A stretch of DNA of 64,000 nucleotides from Antilocapra americana (GCA_007570785.1 ML664199.1:20875444-20939443), one strand, 5' to 3'. Counted from the first letter of the stretch, positions 1-12,267 are shown. Translations and numbers: made by a program. The notes: generated by a model not told the origin, from the sequence alone.

Positions 1-3000
1 GTGGCATCTCTTGCATGTGTCTGAGTCTCAGATATCACATGGCTAACAGGTTGCTAATGGACATTGTAATTTGTAGTTCAGTGAATTGCTTTATCACCTG
101 AGAAAGAAAATGCTGCTATTAAAAAAAAAACACACAAACACTTGTGTTACTGTGGCAATTTTACCTTTTCTATACAAACGTGATTCAGGTGAGTGAGTAT
201 TTGTTTCATAATTTTGGCTATATCCTCTCAGAGGCCCATTTGGAATAAGGTATGCTTCTCTTTTTCTCTCCTTCCCCTTGAAAGTAGCAGACGCTAGGTA
301 ACTGTCTCACTTACTAGATTCAACTAAATTATATCTATTTTTGCTTATTAACTACCAAAGCAACTTTCTATATAACTTACTACGTCTTTAATAAAGCAAA
401 ATTTACTTTATTATTTGGCAGGCATAGCCCTACATCTTGCCAACTCTCTCCTCAGTTCTTTTTGACCCATTGACATTTCAAAAACTAAGATTTAGTCACA
501 GAGAAGAATAGGAATGGAAATGGGTGTCAAGCCTTAACTAACTCAGAAACCTAGAACTTCTGGAGTCAGAAGTTCCCACTGAAGATCCTACATGTCTATT
601 TTCATGGTTGTGTAGACTTAGGGAAAAAAAAAAAAAAAGTTGATACATCCCTAAAGAGCTTCTACCCAGACACTTAACTCACCAGTAAGCTTGAGATTCC
701 ATTACTCAGTTACCCACACACATTCTCATAAATGGATTTTATGTGGACTCCCTCCCCAAACCAGGTCAGAGATCATAATCATGGAAGGAAGTGAATTGGC
801 CTCCAAAGTGACTTTAACAGAAGCAGAAAGATCAGTCTTTGGGTTATAGATGTTGCTGACCCATTAAGGGTCAGTAAATTAGTAGACTGTACTTGAGTTG
901 ACACTTCTGATCTCAGCTTAATGGGTTGATTAACTGATTGATGGCTGCTATCTTCATTATGGGCTATTAGCCTGTTGTTAAACCCGAACTTAAGAGTAAG
1001 AAGTTGTTTTTATGTTTACTCTTTGGTTCCCAAGGTTAATCAGTATTCATCATGGCCTTAAAATTTGGTAACTAAAGAGGTTAAATAAACTCTTTTGTAG
1101 AGAAAAGAAAGCTCAGTATTATAATTACATATGACTTTGGGATGCAAAATCTTATCTGAAGATACATAAAAGTAATTAGGAACATCTCCAATGGGAGAAA
1201 TACATTTAAGCATTGAGGATTTAACATTGGCATCCTTTTCATTCATAGCTGATCCTCTTATTCTTCTGTGTATTTGAATGACTGTCAAATTTAATGATTT
1301 TTAGAATTTTAATGACGGTTTGTGTAATTTGCTGGCTAGGAATAGATAGCTCTTTGTAGTCAGTGCCTAAGCCTAGACTTTGCCTTTCGGGAAGTGTGAA
1401 TCTTGGGCCCCAATGAGGCACATATTTGTGATCAATATATGTTAGAAATCAGTCTTTATACCATCCTGGCCAATCTCTTCTTTCTTGGCCTTCCTGAAAC
1501 TTCCTGAACATTCAGAGGTAATTGGAATCCTGGTGTAATGGGTATCATCAGTGATTACTCTCACTGTTTGCTAGTCAACGTGTCAATAATGCTGGGAAAC
1601 CTGCTTTAAATATTTGCAAAATGTATACTCCCAATCATACAATAGATCAGGAGTTGTAGATTGTTTGCTTCCTATGGAACTTCATTCAAAACTCAGTCTA
1701 TTCTATCAGCTAGGTCACAGAAAGAGCAGTAATTTCCAGTAGAGGTTTTTAAGTTGATTAATTGGTAAGACTTTATTAAAATGAAAGCAAAAAAAAAAAA
1801 TCAAACTCAAGAAGTATTCCACAGGAAAATATAGGAGAATTAGGGCATTTTTATATTTCCAAAATTGCTGCTAAAAAAGGGTGTCAAGAAGGCCTGAGAG
1901 TTTCAAAAACAAATAACTGATTGTCAGAATGAGAGGCCACTTAAACTGGCAAAGAGATCACTGATGACGTTGGGTGGGTTGTGTTGATTGAGAGGTGAAA
2001 GTGAGAGGCAAGATTGTTGGAGGCCAAAGAGGAAGAAGACAGTGAGAAAGTTATAGTAGATAATTTTAAAGAAAAATGTTTCAGGATGTTGTTCTTGAAA
2101 GGCACTATGACTGGCAAATCCTCAGTTCATAGGACCAAGTCTAAGAAAATAGGATCTTAGAAACAAAATTAAAACAGCATTACATACATTAAAAACTCCA
2201 CAGCAAATAAAAGCTGCAGAAGGCACCTGCCTTCCAAACCAGCCACATTTGTCCACATTAAAAGCCTGTACCCACAAGTAAATCCTCTTGAATTATCTTC
2301 TTTAGTTGTCTGGGGACACATGGCTCCAGGATTGTGGTCCGCGAAGGCAGACGGTCCCCAAGCTCTAGGGTACACAGATTATTTTTGGATTTAAAGTGTT
2401 TGAGCCCATTCTTACTTGAAATTCAATGTCTTTTGCCACTTGTCCTTGTTTCATTTCCTTAAGCTCTGGCAAAATGCATTTGTAACCGTATAGCCTTTCT
2501 ACAAATTATCTTGGTATTTAGGGGAAGTTGTTTTTTGTCCCCTCCCTCCCTCAGAGGGATGTGCACCTGGGGTCATATCTGCAGAGTCAGGGGATGTGCT
2601 GTGAGAAGGTCTTTCTCTGCAACACCAGACTACACAGTCCACCAGAGAGAACAGTGACATTTATTGTCCTGTCCTGCCACTTAAGAGATTGAACTGAATT
2701 TATAATGTATAAAATGGCTTTAAACTTGTAATGTGTACATATAAAATGAGATATTTAAACTTTGTTTGGCAGGAGCTGATTTGATTATGAATAGTATATT
2801 GTGAGAAAAGGACAGATAAAAGGAAAACATTTGGCTGTATTAGATGACAATCTGCAGATATCTTTGTTTTAAAAAAATAATTTGATTTCATTAAGGTGGC
2901 TTTGAGGTATGCTATGTGTTTGGAGCAGGAGTTGGTGGTGGGGAATCAGCAGGGGCTGCTAAGAATCAGAGGCTGTGGAAAACAAGGTGGGGCAGCTGAA

Positions 3001-4212
3001 AGGATCTCCAGCCCACCTTAGAGGAAACAGCATATGAACAACCCAAGGCCACGGAATGAGACTAGCCTAAATCTGTGGAATCTGTGTCAAGTGAAGGCAG
3101 GGCTTTAAAGAAGCAGCAGCTTCCAGGTGCACATATCACAGAGTTCTGTGCCAGTCAGAAAAGCTAGTGGAAGCAAACTCTTGGGATAAGAGGTTTACAG
3201 TTCTTCCCTGAAAGGCTGAAGCCCCAGCTTTATTACAAGTTGGCTCCAGTAGTTCCAGCATATAAGCCAGAAGGCAGGCAGAAGATGAGTTGAAAAGACA
3301 GGTAGGCTCCATATGAAGGTTAGGTGGAGGTGTGGGTATTTCCCCAGAACTCTTTGTATAGGGGCAGCAGACCCAACCCTCTTGCCAAATCCAGCTCACC
3401 AGTGGCTTATAGAGTCTTAAATAGTCTGTTGTGTCCCTATTGTGCATGTTATGTGGAGAAGATTGAGGACTGAGTGTGGCTGCAAAGACTGCAGAGACAG
3501 AATAGGGAAAAAACCCAATTGATAAAGATGGAGTAACTCAATGAGACTGTAGGACTGCAATATAATAAAACATTCAGAATATAATGTACCAAGGGTGCAG
3601 GGTCTGTAAGCAAAAACCATATGTTATGTGTCTAGCATGTGTCTAGGGGTATATATTTCCAACAATTGGAAGTTACTTAAGCTTGCTCTGAATTAATGTG
3701 TCAGAATTCTGTATCAAGCCCTTATGTGTGTTGCCACAACTCAACAAAAATTTTAGATTCAAAGAGTATTCTCATACAACACATTTGTTGCAGAGCCATC
3801 TTTTCCGAATGAACCCTTCTAAATATAACACAGGTGAAACTGAGCACCGGAAAGAGCGAGTTTGACAATGGCATATTATTAACAATTGCCATAGTTGCCT
3901 CTAAACCAATACGCTTTGAAAATTTTATCTTCTGTGTGTATTGCATATGATTTAACTGATTAACTCTCTGGCTAAAAAATAAACAGAACGAATATCAAAC
4001 ATCCTTCCCTTCTCATGCTCATAATTAGTTGAAGAATGTTGTGTACATACAAGAGACTCTGGATCTCTAAGAATATCACAAAATCAGAACACACACACAG
4101 AGCACTCAACACTTTGAACATTTAGACCAACATTTCCTGAAAACTTTGTCTTCTCTTTCATTTTACTTTTTATGACTGCCTCAAGTTTTTGTAGTCTGTA
4201 ACCTAAGGATTA
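1..4212. other. Non-repetitive stretch, no gene seen
   Basis: No recognisable SINE, LINE or gene. Open frames are short (103 codons at most, minus strand, 3136-3447) and match nothing I know. The sequence is AT-rich with A-runs at 121-130, 624-638 (15 A) and 1789-1800. A very diverged old repeat could be hidden here. Confidence 0.5.
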
Positions 4213-4715
4213 CGTATTAGTTTTCTATTGCTATTATAAAAAATCACTACAAATTTCATGATTTACGATAACACAGATTTATCATTTTTATAGTTCTGTA
4301 GGTCAGAACTCTGACAGAGGTGTCACTGGGCTAGAATCAAGGTGTCAGCAGGATTGTATTCCTTACTAAGGACTCTGGGGGGAAATCCATTCTTTGGCCT
4401 TTTCCAGCTTCTAAAGGCCACTAACATTCCCTGGATCATGACCCACTTCCTCCATCTTCAAAGCCAAAAATGTTGCATCTTTCTGACCATTCCTCCATGG
4501 TCACATCCTCCTCTATTCACCTGGGCACAGTTCTCTGCATTTTAGGAGCCATGTGATTTGACTGGCACACCTGGATCATCTCCCCAATCTCATGGTCTTT
4601 AATTAACCTTAATGACATTTTACAAAGTCCCTTCTGCCATAGAAGGTATCGTATTGACGGATTCCGAGAATCAGGATGTGGACATCTTTGGGGGGGAGAT
4701 TATTCTGCCTTATTT
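4213..4715 (-). mobile_element. MaLR-type (MLT1-like) LTR remnant, antisense
   Basis: The stretch starts TTAGTTTTCTATTGCT and passes through TTCTGTAGGTCAGAA, CAAGGTGTCAGCAGG, TTTTCCAGCTTCTA and CTTCCTCCATCTTCAAAGCC before ending in GGACATCTTTGGGGGG. These blocks, in this order, are those of mammalian ERVL-MaLR LTRs read in reverse. Length is near that of a whole LTR. The exact subfamily is not certain. No internal retroviral sequence is seen next to it, so it looks like a solitary, very old LTR. Confidence 0.6.
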
Positions 4716-4736
4716 TCAATTCTGCTCTTCTTTCTA

Positions 4737-5220
4737 ATTGTTAATTGAGGTTCTTCCAGAAGCAGATGCCAAGGCCAGGATCCCAGACAACAAGTTTATG
4801 TGGGAGTGATACCAAGAAATGCTGATGGGGGAGTAGGGAAAGGAGATAAGGAATTTAAATAAGACAAGAAATGGTGTGTTATTAAGCGAGTTGCCACTGG
4901 GAAATTGAAGTTGAATCCCATTGAGGGTAATTCTGAGGGATAGTGTAGAACTCAGAGTCATTCTAATGGAGCAATGAGTTATTCTAAATCTGCAGCTTTA
5001 GCCTTCAAATCCCTGTCTTTACTGGTTCAGACAGCTTCTGATGGTATTCTCTCTGATACTTCTGGCTTGTCCTGCATGTGGGCTAAGTATATTTCTCCAT
5101 CCAGGTTGAAGACCCGAGGAAGCCTCAGAGCAAACAAGCTTCGGTGTGAAGTGAGTGCCAGAGGTTTTTGTATGGGCCTCCAAAGGGTACCTCTTAGATT
5201 TAATGTATCACTAAATTCTG
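4737..5220. other. Unassigned stretch, possibly an old interspersed repeat
   Basis: GC-richer than its surroundings. The run CTTCCAGAAGCAGATGCC followed by GTTTATGTGGGAGTGATACC and later TGGTTCAGACAGCTTCTG has the look of an ancient mammalian repeat, but I cannot name the family. A chance open frame of 92 codons spans 4974-5252 and runs into the SINE, so it is not a gene. Confidence 0.3.
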
Positions 5221-5337
5221 TGTTGTGCTCAGTCACGTCCAACTCTTTGTGACCCCATGGACTGTAGCCCACCAGGGTCCTCTGTCTATGGGGTTTTCCA
5301 GGCAAGAATACTGGAGTGGGTTGCCATTTCCTTCTCC
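5221..5337 (-). mobile_element. Bov-A SINE unit without tRNA head
   Basis: Reads CTCAGTCACGTCCAACTC to CTGGAGTGGGTTGCC to TTCTCCA, the reverse of the Bov-A body. The tRNA-like head that Bov-tA would carry is absent and the copy stops at the common TTCTCC boundary. A weak AATTCT match on both sides may be a target-site duplication. It is either a Bov-A monomer or a 5'-truncated Bov-tA. Confidence 0.85.
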
Positions 5338-5715
5338 AATCCCTGAATTCTACTTTTCATTATTCCTCCATAATTTCCCTGGTACTTCCCTCTTTTTTCC
5401 TCTCTATTGCTACGGATCAGATCCATCTCTCTGTATCACTTTACTGGTTGGTTCTTTCCACCTCAAGTGCTATATCACCCAATCTGTGCTATGGGTATGA
5501 CTTCAAAATTTGTTTTGCTGCAAGCATGACTTCTGTTATGTTGCTTAGACAAGCAAATAAGCAAAAACCTTCATCAATTTCCTGTCACCTACAGGAAAAT
5601 TTGAAGTGAAAAATCCTGTCTAGCCTTCAGGCACTTCCATTTTGGCCCTGTATTAACTTATCTTATACTTACATCAGTTAATGTTTATCAGCTTTACCCC
5701 ATCCCTGGAGAGCAG
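5338..5715. other. Non-repetitive spacer
   Basis: Pyrimidine-rich, non-repetitive sequence between two Bov-A units. An open frame of 97 codons (5316-5609, plus) begins inside the SINE and is a chance frame. No function seen. Confidence 0.4.
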
Positions 5716-5848
5716 GAGAAAGTGAAAGTGAAAGTGTTAGTCACTCAGTTGTGTGGGACTCTTTGAGACCCTGTGGGTTGTAGCCTGCCCAGGCTCCTCT
5801 GCCTATGGAATTCTCCAGGCAAGAATACTGGAGTGGGTTGACATTGAG
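5716..5848 (-). mobile_element. Bov-A SINE unit, antisense, truncated
   Basis: Begins with the GAAAGTGAAAGTG repeat typical of the Bov-A 3' end in reverse, then GTCACTCAGTTGTG and CAAGAATACTGGAGTGGG. It lacks the tRNA-like head. It lies about 43 bases from the next SINE, which is in the opposite orientation. Confidence 0.85.
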
Positions 5849-5891
5849 GACTAACCCATTTTACCTGTGTTTTGTTTTTGTCCATAGTTCT

Positions 5892-6095
5892 TGGGCTTCC
5901 CAGGTGGCACAGTGGTAAAGAAACCGCCTGCCAATTCAGGAGACGCCAGTTCAATCCCTGGGTCAGGAAGATCCCCTGGAGTAGGAAATGGTAACCTCCG
6001 TTAGTATCCTTGCCTGGGAAATCCCAGGGACAGAGGAGCCTGGCAGGTTACAGTCCATAGGGTTGCAAAGAGTCCAACAGGACTAAGCAACTGAG
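5892..6095 (+). mobile_element. Bov-tA SINE, near full length
   Basis: tRNA-like head GGGCTTCCCAGGTGGC with A box TGGCACAGTGG and B-box-like GTTCAATCCC, then Bov-A body AGATCCCCTGGAG through GGCAGGTTACAGTCC to CTAAGCAACTGAG. The head keeps the RNA polymerase III promoter layout but both boxes are degraded. Confidence 0.92.
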
Positions 6096-6169
6096 CCCAG
6101 CAGCGTAGTCCTCAGTCCTTGGGATCTAAACCTGGATGATGTGAAACTTTATGTCTAACCCAGTCACAC

Positions 6170-6345
6170 ACTCTTGTTGCGTTACTCTCCTTCCTTGTCT
6201 TACTGCTATTGGAGGGCCCATCTTTTACTTTCCTTTCTTTATGTTCTTGGTCATAGCGTTTATTTTCTGGACCCAGCCCATCCTTCAAGGTTCAAATGAA
6301 AGCTTTCCTTCCTCTATTGAAGCCTACTATTAACCCGTCCCAGTT
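6170..6345 (+). mobile_element. Weak L2-like fragment
   Basis: The phrase CCCATCCTTCAAGGTTCAAATG followed by CTTTCCTTCCTC resembles the segment before the 3' end of mammalian LINE2. Divergence is high and the boundaries are guesses. Confidence 0.3.
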
Positions 6346-7380
6346 TGAAGTGAGGAATCTCTCTTCTCTGAACTCTTTAAAGCTACTGTTTTAGCTTTTA
6401 TTATTTTTGTTCATAATTTTAGCTATCTCTTCATAGAATAGTCTGATCAGAAGAAGTCTGATCTTCTCAGACAGGTTCTTGGGCCTTTAAAAATAACAAG
6501 ACATCATATATTTTTGCCTCTCAAAACCTAGAATGTTTGGGTTATTGTATGTACTTTTTAGCTATTTGTTGACATTTGTTAAATATAAGTAATTTTTTTT
6601 TTGAAAAGTATGAGTAGCACATTTGACAAAAGTGAACTGGGGGGAAAAAAGATCAGTATTTTAGTGACAAGCTGCTGTTGTGCTACAAAGCAATTCATTA
6701 CTTGAGGTGAATGATAAAAGAACCTAATTCTTTCTTACTTCAAGCAAGCACATTAAAAAAAAAAAAAAGAGGTAAAGTCACTGAAAGGTTTGAAACTAGG
6801 ATACGTTAAAAGTACAGACTGGAAGTTTGAATGTTTCCCTCTCTTCTTAACCTAGTCCAAAGAGATGGGGTGGAGATTACAAAGCATCTTTTCCTTTTTG
6901 AAAACTGAAGTACAGTTAAAAGGTGTTTGGGCTTTTCAATTAAAAATTTTCAGACTTAGAAACTAAATTAAAAAGGACTTATGATATGACTGCCTCTGCA
7001 AAGCAAAATGTCCAGTGGTTTCTTGGATGCTGGTTTTTCTGTTTTTCATTGGGGAAAAAATCCCTGTTTTCATTTGATCTTCTGAGTTAAGGGGGTGACT
7101 GCAAAAAGCTGGGTATGAGAATTCCTGAAGGTATCAGCAAAGCTTTTCTTCTGTACACTGTTATACATAACATGCCTTATGTTTTGTGTTGCTGTTTGAA
7201 TGTTGGAAATTGTATTTCACATTGACTTTCATCTGGCTCTTTGGACCAAGAATGGCATCATAGTACTGCCAACAGAAAAGAATAAATGTTTCTGGAAGGG
7301 GCCCATCCTTTGCTTATCTCAGACCGCATTAATACCAATCAGTTGAGCTGATAATCAACACATACCACAAGTAACATTCT
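6346..7380. other. AT-rich non-repetitive stretch
   Basis: No gene or clear repeat. Homopolymer runs occur at 6591-6601 (T) and 6755-6768 (14 A). Confidence 0.45.
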
Positions 7381-7740
7381 TTAGTAGTTCTCAGTCCTGA
7401 GAGTTGAAAAATACAAATGCCTGGGCCCTGCCTGCAGCAATTTTGAGGTAATAGATTTGGGCTGTGTTTTGGGGTATCAAGACTTCTCTGGTGGCTCAGA
7501 TGGTAAAGCTTCTGGCTACAATGCGGGAGACCCGGGTTCAATCCCTGAGTCGAGAAGATCTCCTGGAAAAGGAAATGGCAACCCACTCCAGTATTTGTGC
7601 CTGGAAAATCCCGTGGACGGAGGAACCTGGTAGGCACAGTCAGTCCGTGGGGTTGCAAAGAGTCGGACATGACTGAACGACTTCACTTTCACTTTGGGTA
7701 TCGGTGTTCTGAAATTAGCTCCAGGTGACCCTAAGGAGGA
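7381..7740 (+). mobile_element. MER5A-like hAT transposon remnant, split by a SINE
   Basis: Left part has TAGTAGTTCTCAGTCCTGAG and AATGCCTGGGCCCTGCC, as in MER5A (hAT-Charlie, non-autonomous). It is interrupted at 7481-7692 by a Bov-tA. The right part resumes with AGCTCCAGGTGACCCTAA. TTTGGGGTATC at 7468-7478 and TTTGGGTATC at 7693-7702 are the likely target-site duplication of the SINE. Confidence 0.6.
7481..7692 (+). mobile_element. Bov-tA SINE, full length, inserted in MER5A
   Basis: Head CTTCTCTGGTGGCTCAG, B-box GGGTTCAATCCC, body CAACCCACTCCAGTATT, and 3' end GAGTCGGACATGACTG followed by TTCACTTTCACTTT. Both pol III boxes are well kept. An imperfect target-site duplication (about 10 bp) flanks it, so it postdates the MER5A. 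Confidence 0.93.
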
Positions 7741-7819
7741 GACCACTGAGTCACTGCTCTAGTCCCTGTCTTCTTCTGCAGGCTGACAAAAAAAAAAAAA
7801 AATCTTGTGGACTGCAGAG

Positions 7820-7945
7820 TTTTTAGATAACCTAGAAATCATCTACTGTTCTTTCTCAAGCAGTTTACTAATTGAGCAGGCAGATCTGACAGTATTAAGA
7901 GGAATGACTGCTTTCCATACAGCAAGAATCAGAGCTGAGCTTCAG
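7820..7945 (-). mobile_element. Weak MIR/L3-like fragment
   Basis: AACCTAGAAATCATCTACTG followed by ACAGCAAGAATCAGAGCTGA follows the pattern of an antisense MIR-class SINE (body, then ACAGCAAG, then AGAGCTG). It is preceded by a 15-A run at 7788-7802. Too diverged to place firmly. Confidence 0.35.
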
Positions 7946-7964
7946 TTCTGCTCACTTCTAGGCC

Positions 7965-8110
7965 ATAGTCCTTCATACTTAAAGTGTGATCCAGCAGAAT
8001 TTGTTAGAAATGCAGAATCTCAAGCCATATTCCGACCTCCTCAATCAGATTCTGTTTGTTTTAAAACAGCTTGCCCAGGTGGTTGGTACTTATATATTCC
8101 TGTGAGATGC
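7965..8110 (-). mobile_element. MER5A-like hAT transposon remnant, antisense
   Basis: TTAAAGTGTGATCCAGCAG, TTGTTAGAAATGCAGAATC and AATCAGATTCTG, then TTTTAAAACAGCTTGCCCAG, match MER5A read in reverse. A chance open frame of 122 codons (7805-8173) runs through this and the preceding fragment and is not a gene. Confidence 0.65.
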
Positions 8111-8329
8111 CCTCATCTTAACCACTGCTTAACTGCCACCTCTGAGAGTCTGGAGTTTCATTTACCTCTGTAACTTCAACATCTAGTACAATACCTGGAA
8201 TTTGAAGATAACTATTTGTTAAATTTTGGCTTCCTTTTTGCTATAAAATATGTTAGACATATGCTTCTATTAAATAATTTATTTTTTGAATGCATGACCT
8301 TTATGATACTTTCTCTGTGCTGTTTAGCA

Positions 8330-8715
8330 TTTCATCTTTATGAGCCTTTATCGAGTACCTGCTGTGTATTAGGCTCTGCAGATACAAAGGTGAATGAGAT
8401 ACTCTCTGGGAGCTCGCCATCTAGTTGAGGACAAGACAGGAACAATCAACAGATGCGATCATGCTGGGGGTAAGGGCCACAATCAAATACTATGCCATGA
8501 GAGCCCTCAGTGTTTGCTATGGGAACAGGGAGAAAGAACATTGGGTCTGGGTTTTGGGGGTAGTCTTGGATGGTGTTTGGGGTGGCCTAGAGATTTTAAG
8601 AGTAAATGAAAGCAAAGTTGACTTTGGACAGTAGTCAGGGGTCAGCCAGGTATTGAGGTGTAGGGATGTAGGCTGCACTATTCAAAGGGCATTACAAGGA
8701 GATGGAGCACCCCCA
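8330..8715 (-). mobile_element. L2-like 3' region, antisense
   Basis: GAGTACCTGCTGTGTATTAGG and CTGCAGATACAAAGGTGAAT, then GAGCTCGCCATCTAGTTGAG, copy the order seen in an antisense LINE2-type 3' end. The rest is more diverged. Family assignment is tentative. Confidence 0.45.
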
Positions 8716-8794
8716 CTCAAAGGCTCAGAGTAGAGGCACTTTTACCTTATGGGTCAAAATAAAGGGAAAACTACACTTAAGAATGGCTGTTCTT

Positions 8795-8976
8795 GGGAGT
8801 TCCCTGGTGGTCAGGTGGCTAAGACTCTGTACTCCCAATGCAAGGGGCCTGGGTTCAATTCCTGGTCAGGGAACTGGATCTTACATGCCAGCTAAGAGTT
8901 TGCATGCCACAATGAAGACCCAGTGCAGCCAAATAAATTACAAAAAATAAATATATGTATATATATTTTTAAAAAG
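8795..8976 (+). mobile_element. CHR-2-type SINE
   Basis: GGGAGTTCCCTGGTGGTC, TAAGACTCTGTACTCCCAATG, GGGTTCAATTCCTGGTCAGG and CAGCCAAATAAATTACAAAA are the tRNA-derived head, B box, body and A-rich tail of the cetartiodactyl CHR-2 group. It ends in an AT microsatellite-like tail (ATATATGTATATATAT). Confidence 0.88.
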
Positions 8977-9220
8977 TAATGGCTGCTCTTGATAATTCAG
9001 TGGAAGGAAATGTAGTAGAGACTGGACAGGGAATGCAGAGAAGGGAAGGGGGTTCCTATATTTCTTATCCACCTGACTCTAGATATAAAGTTGAAAATAC
9101 TTAGAAAATCAAGGAACAGCCCAGACATTTTATAGATTGGAAATATTAATTTCTTGTTCCCTGGGATGTGCATCACAGAGTGCATTACTCTAGGTGTCTT
9201 CCCACAATTTGCAACTCTTG

Positions 9221-9696
9221 TCAGTTCAGTTCAGGCACTCAGTCGTGTCCAACTCTTTGTGATCGTATGGACTGCAGCATGCCAGGCTTCCCTGTCCATC
9301 ACTAACTCCCGAAGCTTACTCAAACTTGTGTCCATCAAGTCGTTGATGCCATCCACTCATCTCATCCTCTGTCATACCCTTCTCCCCCTTCCTTCAATCC
9401 TTCCCAGCATCAGGGTTTTTTCCAGTGAGTCAGTTCTTCATATCAGGTGGCCAAAGGATTGGAGTTTGAGCTTCAGCATCAGTCTTTCCAATGAATATTC
9501 AGGACTGATTTCCTTTAGGATTGACTGGTTGTATCTCCTTGCAGTCCATGGAACTCTCAAGAGTCTTCTCTAATACCACAGCTCAAAAGCATCAATTCGT
9601 CAGTGCTCAGCTTTCTGTATAGTCCAACTTTCACATCCATATATGACTATTGGAAAAACCATAGCTTTGACTAGACAGAGCTTTGTTGGCAAAGGA
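9221..9696 (-). mobile_element. BovB LINE 3' end, antisense, about 475 bp
   Basis: Begins TCAGTTCAGTTCAG, the reverse of the BovB 3' terminus, then GATGCCATCCACTC, CATCTCATCCTCTG, CCCAGCATCAGGG and GGTGGCCAAAGGATTGG, and ends near CTAGACAGAGCTTTGTTGG. Strongly 5'-truncated, as expected from target-primed reverse transcription. Open frames across it (139 codons, plus, 9154-9573) are antisense noise. Confidence 0.93.
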
Positions 9697-9857
9697 GCCC
9701 TTGTAATTGTGCTCTTTTAATGTCTAATTTTCAAAATTGGTGATAAATTGTCTGGTCCAATCTAGACAGAATCACCCAATTTCAATACCCTCAAGTATCT
9801 TCCCTTTTCAAATAAGACTATGGGTCAGAAATCTTTGACTGTGGTTCGAATAAGATC

Positions 9858-10180
9858 CATGCCATCCAATATAGTAACTTCCAACCACATGTGGCCATGG
9901 AGTGCTTGAAATGTGGTTAGTCCAAATTGAGTTGTGTGGTAAGAATAAAATAGACACCGGTTTTGAAGATTTAGTACCAAAAAACTGTGAAATCTCAATA
10001 ATATTTTATATTGATTACATGTTGAAGTGCTAATATTTTGGATACACTTGGGGTTAAAGAAAATGTATTTTTAAAATAATTTCACCTGCTTTTCACTTTT
10101 TAAAATGTATCTCCTAGAAATTTTCAAATGATACAGATATATGACTCATATTATATTCCTATGGGCAGAATTGGCTAGAC
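9858..10180 (+). mobile_element. hAT-like non-autonomous DNA transposon remnant
   Basis: AACCACATGTGGCCATGGAG, CTTGAAATGTGGTTAGTCC, ATTGATTACATGTTGAAGTG and GATACACTTGGGGTTAAA are blocks of a widespread mammalian DNA-transposon repeat, ending near TTCCTATGGGCAGAATTGG. I recognise the repeat but am not certain of its family name. Confidence 0.55.
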
Positions 10181-12267
10181 TATCCCAACTTGAAGATGCT
10201 AGCAAATAATTGTTTCTCACTTCTACCATAGAACACACTCCTAAATCCATTTGTGGCTCCAGATGACTTGAGAATGGTTTTAGCTTTAAAGCTGTAGAGA
10301 CACACCTTTTCAATGGTGGTGACAAACTGGGATAAAGTCAGATAACAGGCAAGATTTTGCCTTTATTGAATGTTTAAAATTTTTTTCATTTTAGGATATC
10401 TTTTAAACATCATTGCAGTTATTTTTATTTCACGGCTATGCAGGTTTGTGACTCGTCCAACTATTTCCCTCAAATGCCTGAGTAAAATGGCTTTGTCAAA
10501 TACACCCTCTCTAATCTGTGTTATTTGACATACACTAGGTAGGACAGAGCTTTAGGTCCTGTTTTCACTTCAGTGGAGATGTGAAAGTTCCAGTTAATGA
10601 GAGCGTTGTGTAAGTGTTTGTGTTTCAAGAGGGGGAAAAAAAAAAAGGCTCCCTGAATATGCCTTAAAGCTTTAGATATTCTGTGCAGGGAATAAAGTGA
10701 CATGCTCAAATTAACTTTGGCCAGACAGATCCACATGATATGAATATAAATGTTCGAGTCTTGCTCAAATTAAAGTTTTTGGTATCAAGGGGAGCTCTTT
10801 CTCACTAGTCAAAATCACTGGATCTCACTCTTCTGTTGGAATGAATTGTACATGATTTGCATTGAACTCAAGTATGAGATTTTATTCACTATACTTATTT
10901 TAATACATTTTAAAAGGGAACTTCTTCAGTGGTCTAAAACTTTCAGTCCACATTTCTCTTCTCTGGCTTTTGAGAACTTCAAAAATCTTTCTACTTTTTC
11001 GCCAATGGTTATGTGGTTAATTGGAAAGACTATGTAAAGAGGCTAGAATTTGAGTCTTGAAGTCAGCAGAAAGGTTTCCATGGCTTATATTCTGGTGATC
11101 AGAAGCAGGTCAATTAACCAAAAAAATAACTTTCTCAAGCACCCATTCCTTGAGTTGTTGTTTCTCCAAAGATAACCTCTCTAAAAGTCAGTTCACCAAA
11201 ATCCACTTCCACTATTGAGCAATTCATGAAAATGATCAATTTGCCAAATCACTAATTCAACAAAGCTTTCCTTCTATTTAGCGTTCCTGAAGTTTATGGC
11301 AAATCCCGTTGTATAAGGTGACTGCAGCAACTCTGGGGATATTTTAGAGTTTTAGTGTGAAACTCTTCTTAGATTTCATTTTTGCTGCAGCAGTTTTATG
11401 TTAACTAATTGATAGGCACTGACTAAAATTTGGTGTGGGCTTCAGGTTTCCTCAGAGAATTGACCTCAGACTTTTGGAATTATAATGACTGTATTTCAAG
11501 ACACACTGTTGTGCTTGTCTTCAAATCAAGACCTTTGATAAATCAGGAGGACAAGATTTTTAATCTGGTCCATTCCCTTTTCTACGTTTTTGGCTCATAG
11601 TTTGATAAAGCAAATGGAATAGATGCCTTAATATCCCAAACATTTAAAAAGTATCTGAAATGTGAAACATATAGGAAATGACAGCTGATATGGACCTGTG
11701 AATGTGCTGCATAGCTGCAGGGCTTATGGCTAGGGCAAAATAAAATTTTAAAAATTTAAAATTAAGACTAAATACTAAAATTTTAAGACATAATTTAGTG
11801 CTGTTAAACTATCCTGTGCAACTCAATTTGCTAAAAGTCTTATAAAATGCAGAAAGGTTATGCCTTCTGTCTCTTTGTTAGTTTGTAGGAATATTTGAGA
11901 TGAAAGTCTATATACCATTTATTATAAGCAGAAGAAAAGAAGTAGGAACACCCAGAAGGGGTTTTATAACAGACCATGTGATTAGGACCTCAAATTTGGC
12001 ATATACTAGTCACCAATATGGAGTGAATTCAAGTTCCTAAAAAATGTTGCCATGACAACAAAATTAAAATATTCAACTTTAAAAATAATCTTGAAAGCTT
12101 TACTGACTATGGATAATATTAATTGGTATAAAAGCAATAGTTTAAAGCAACAAGCTCTTGATAAATTCAGCTAATTGGCCATTCTTCAATTCATCATTTG
12201 GTAAATTGACCATTTGGTGAATGGATCTGTAGCAAATTACTCTAAAAGTATATGATTTAGGGCAAGT
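10181..12267. other. Non-repetitive stretch of 2.1 kb
   Basis: AT-rich, without recognised repeats. A 12-A run lies in a G/A tract near 10635-10646. Open frames are under 65 codons except one of 71 codons. No gene seen. Confidence 0.45.

Noticed and set aside
7481..7560. tRNA-like sequence with A and B boxes
   Set aside because: It is the head of a Bov-tA SINE, not a tRNA gene. The same applies to the other SINE heads.
9154..9573. 139-codon plus-strand frame
   Set aside because: It is the antisense frame of a BovB 3' end. The same kind of frame recurs at 35257, 48233 (minus) and 12359 (minus).
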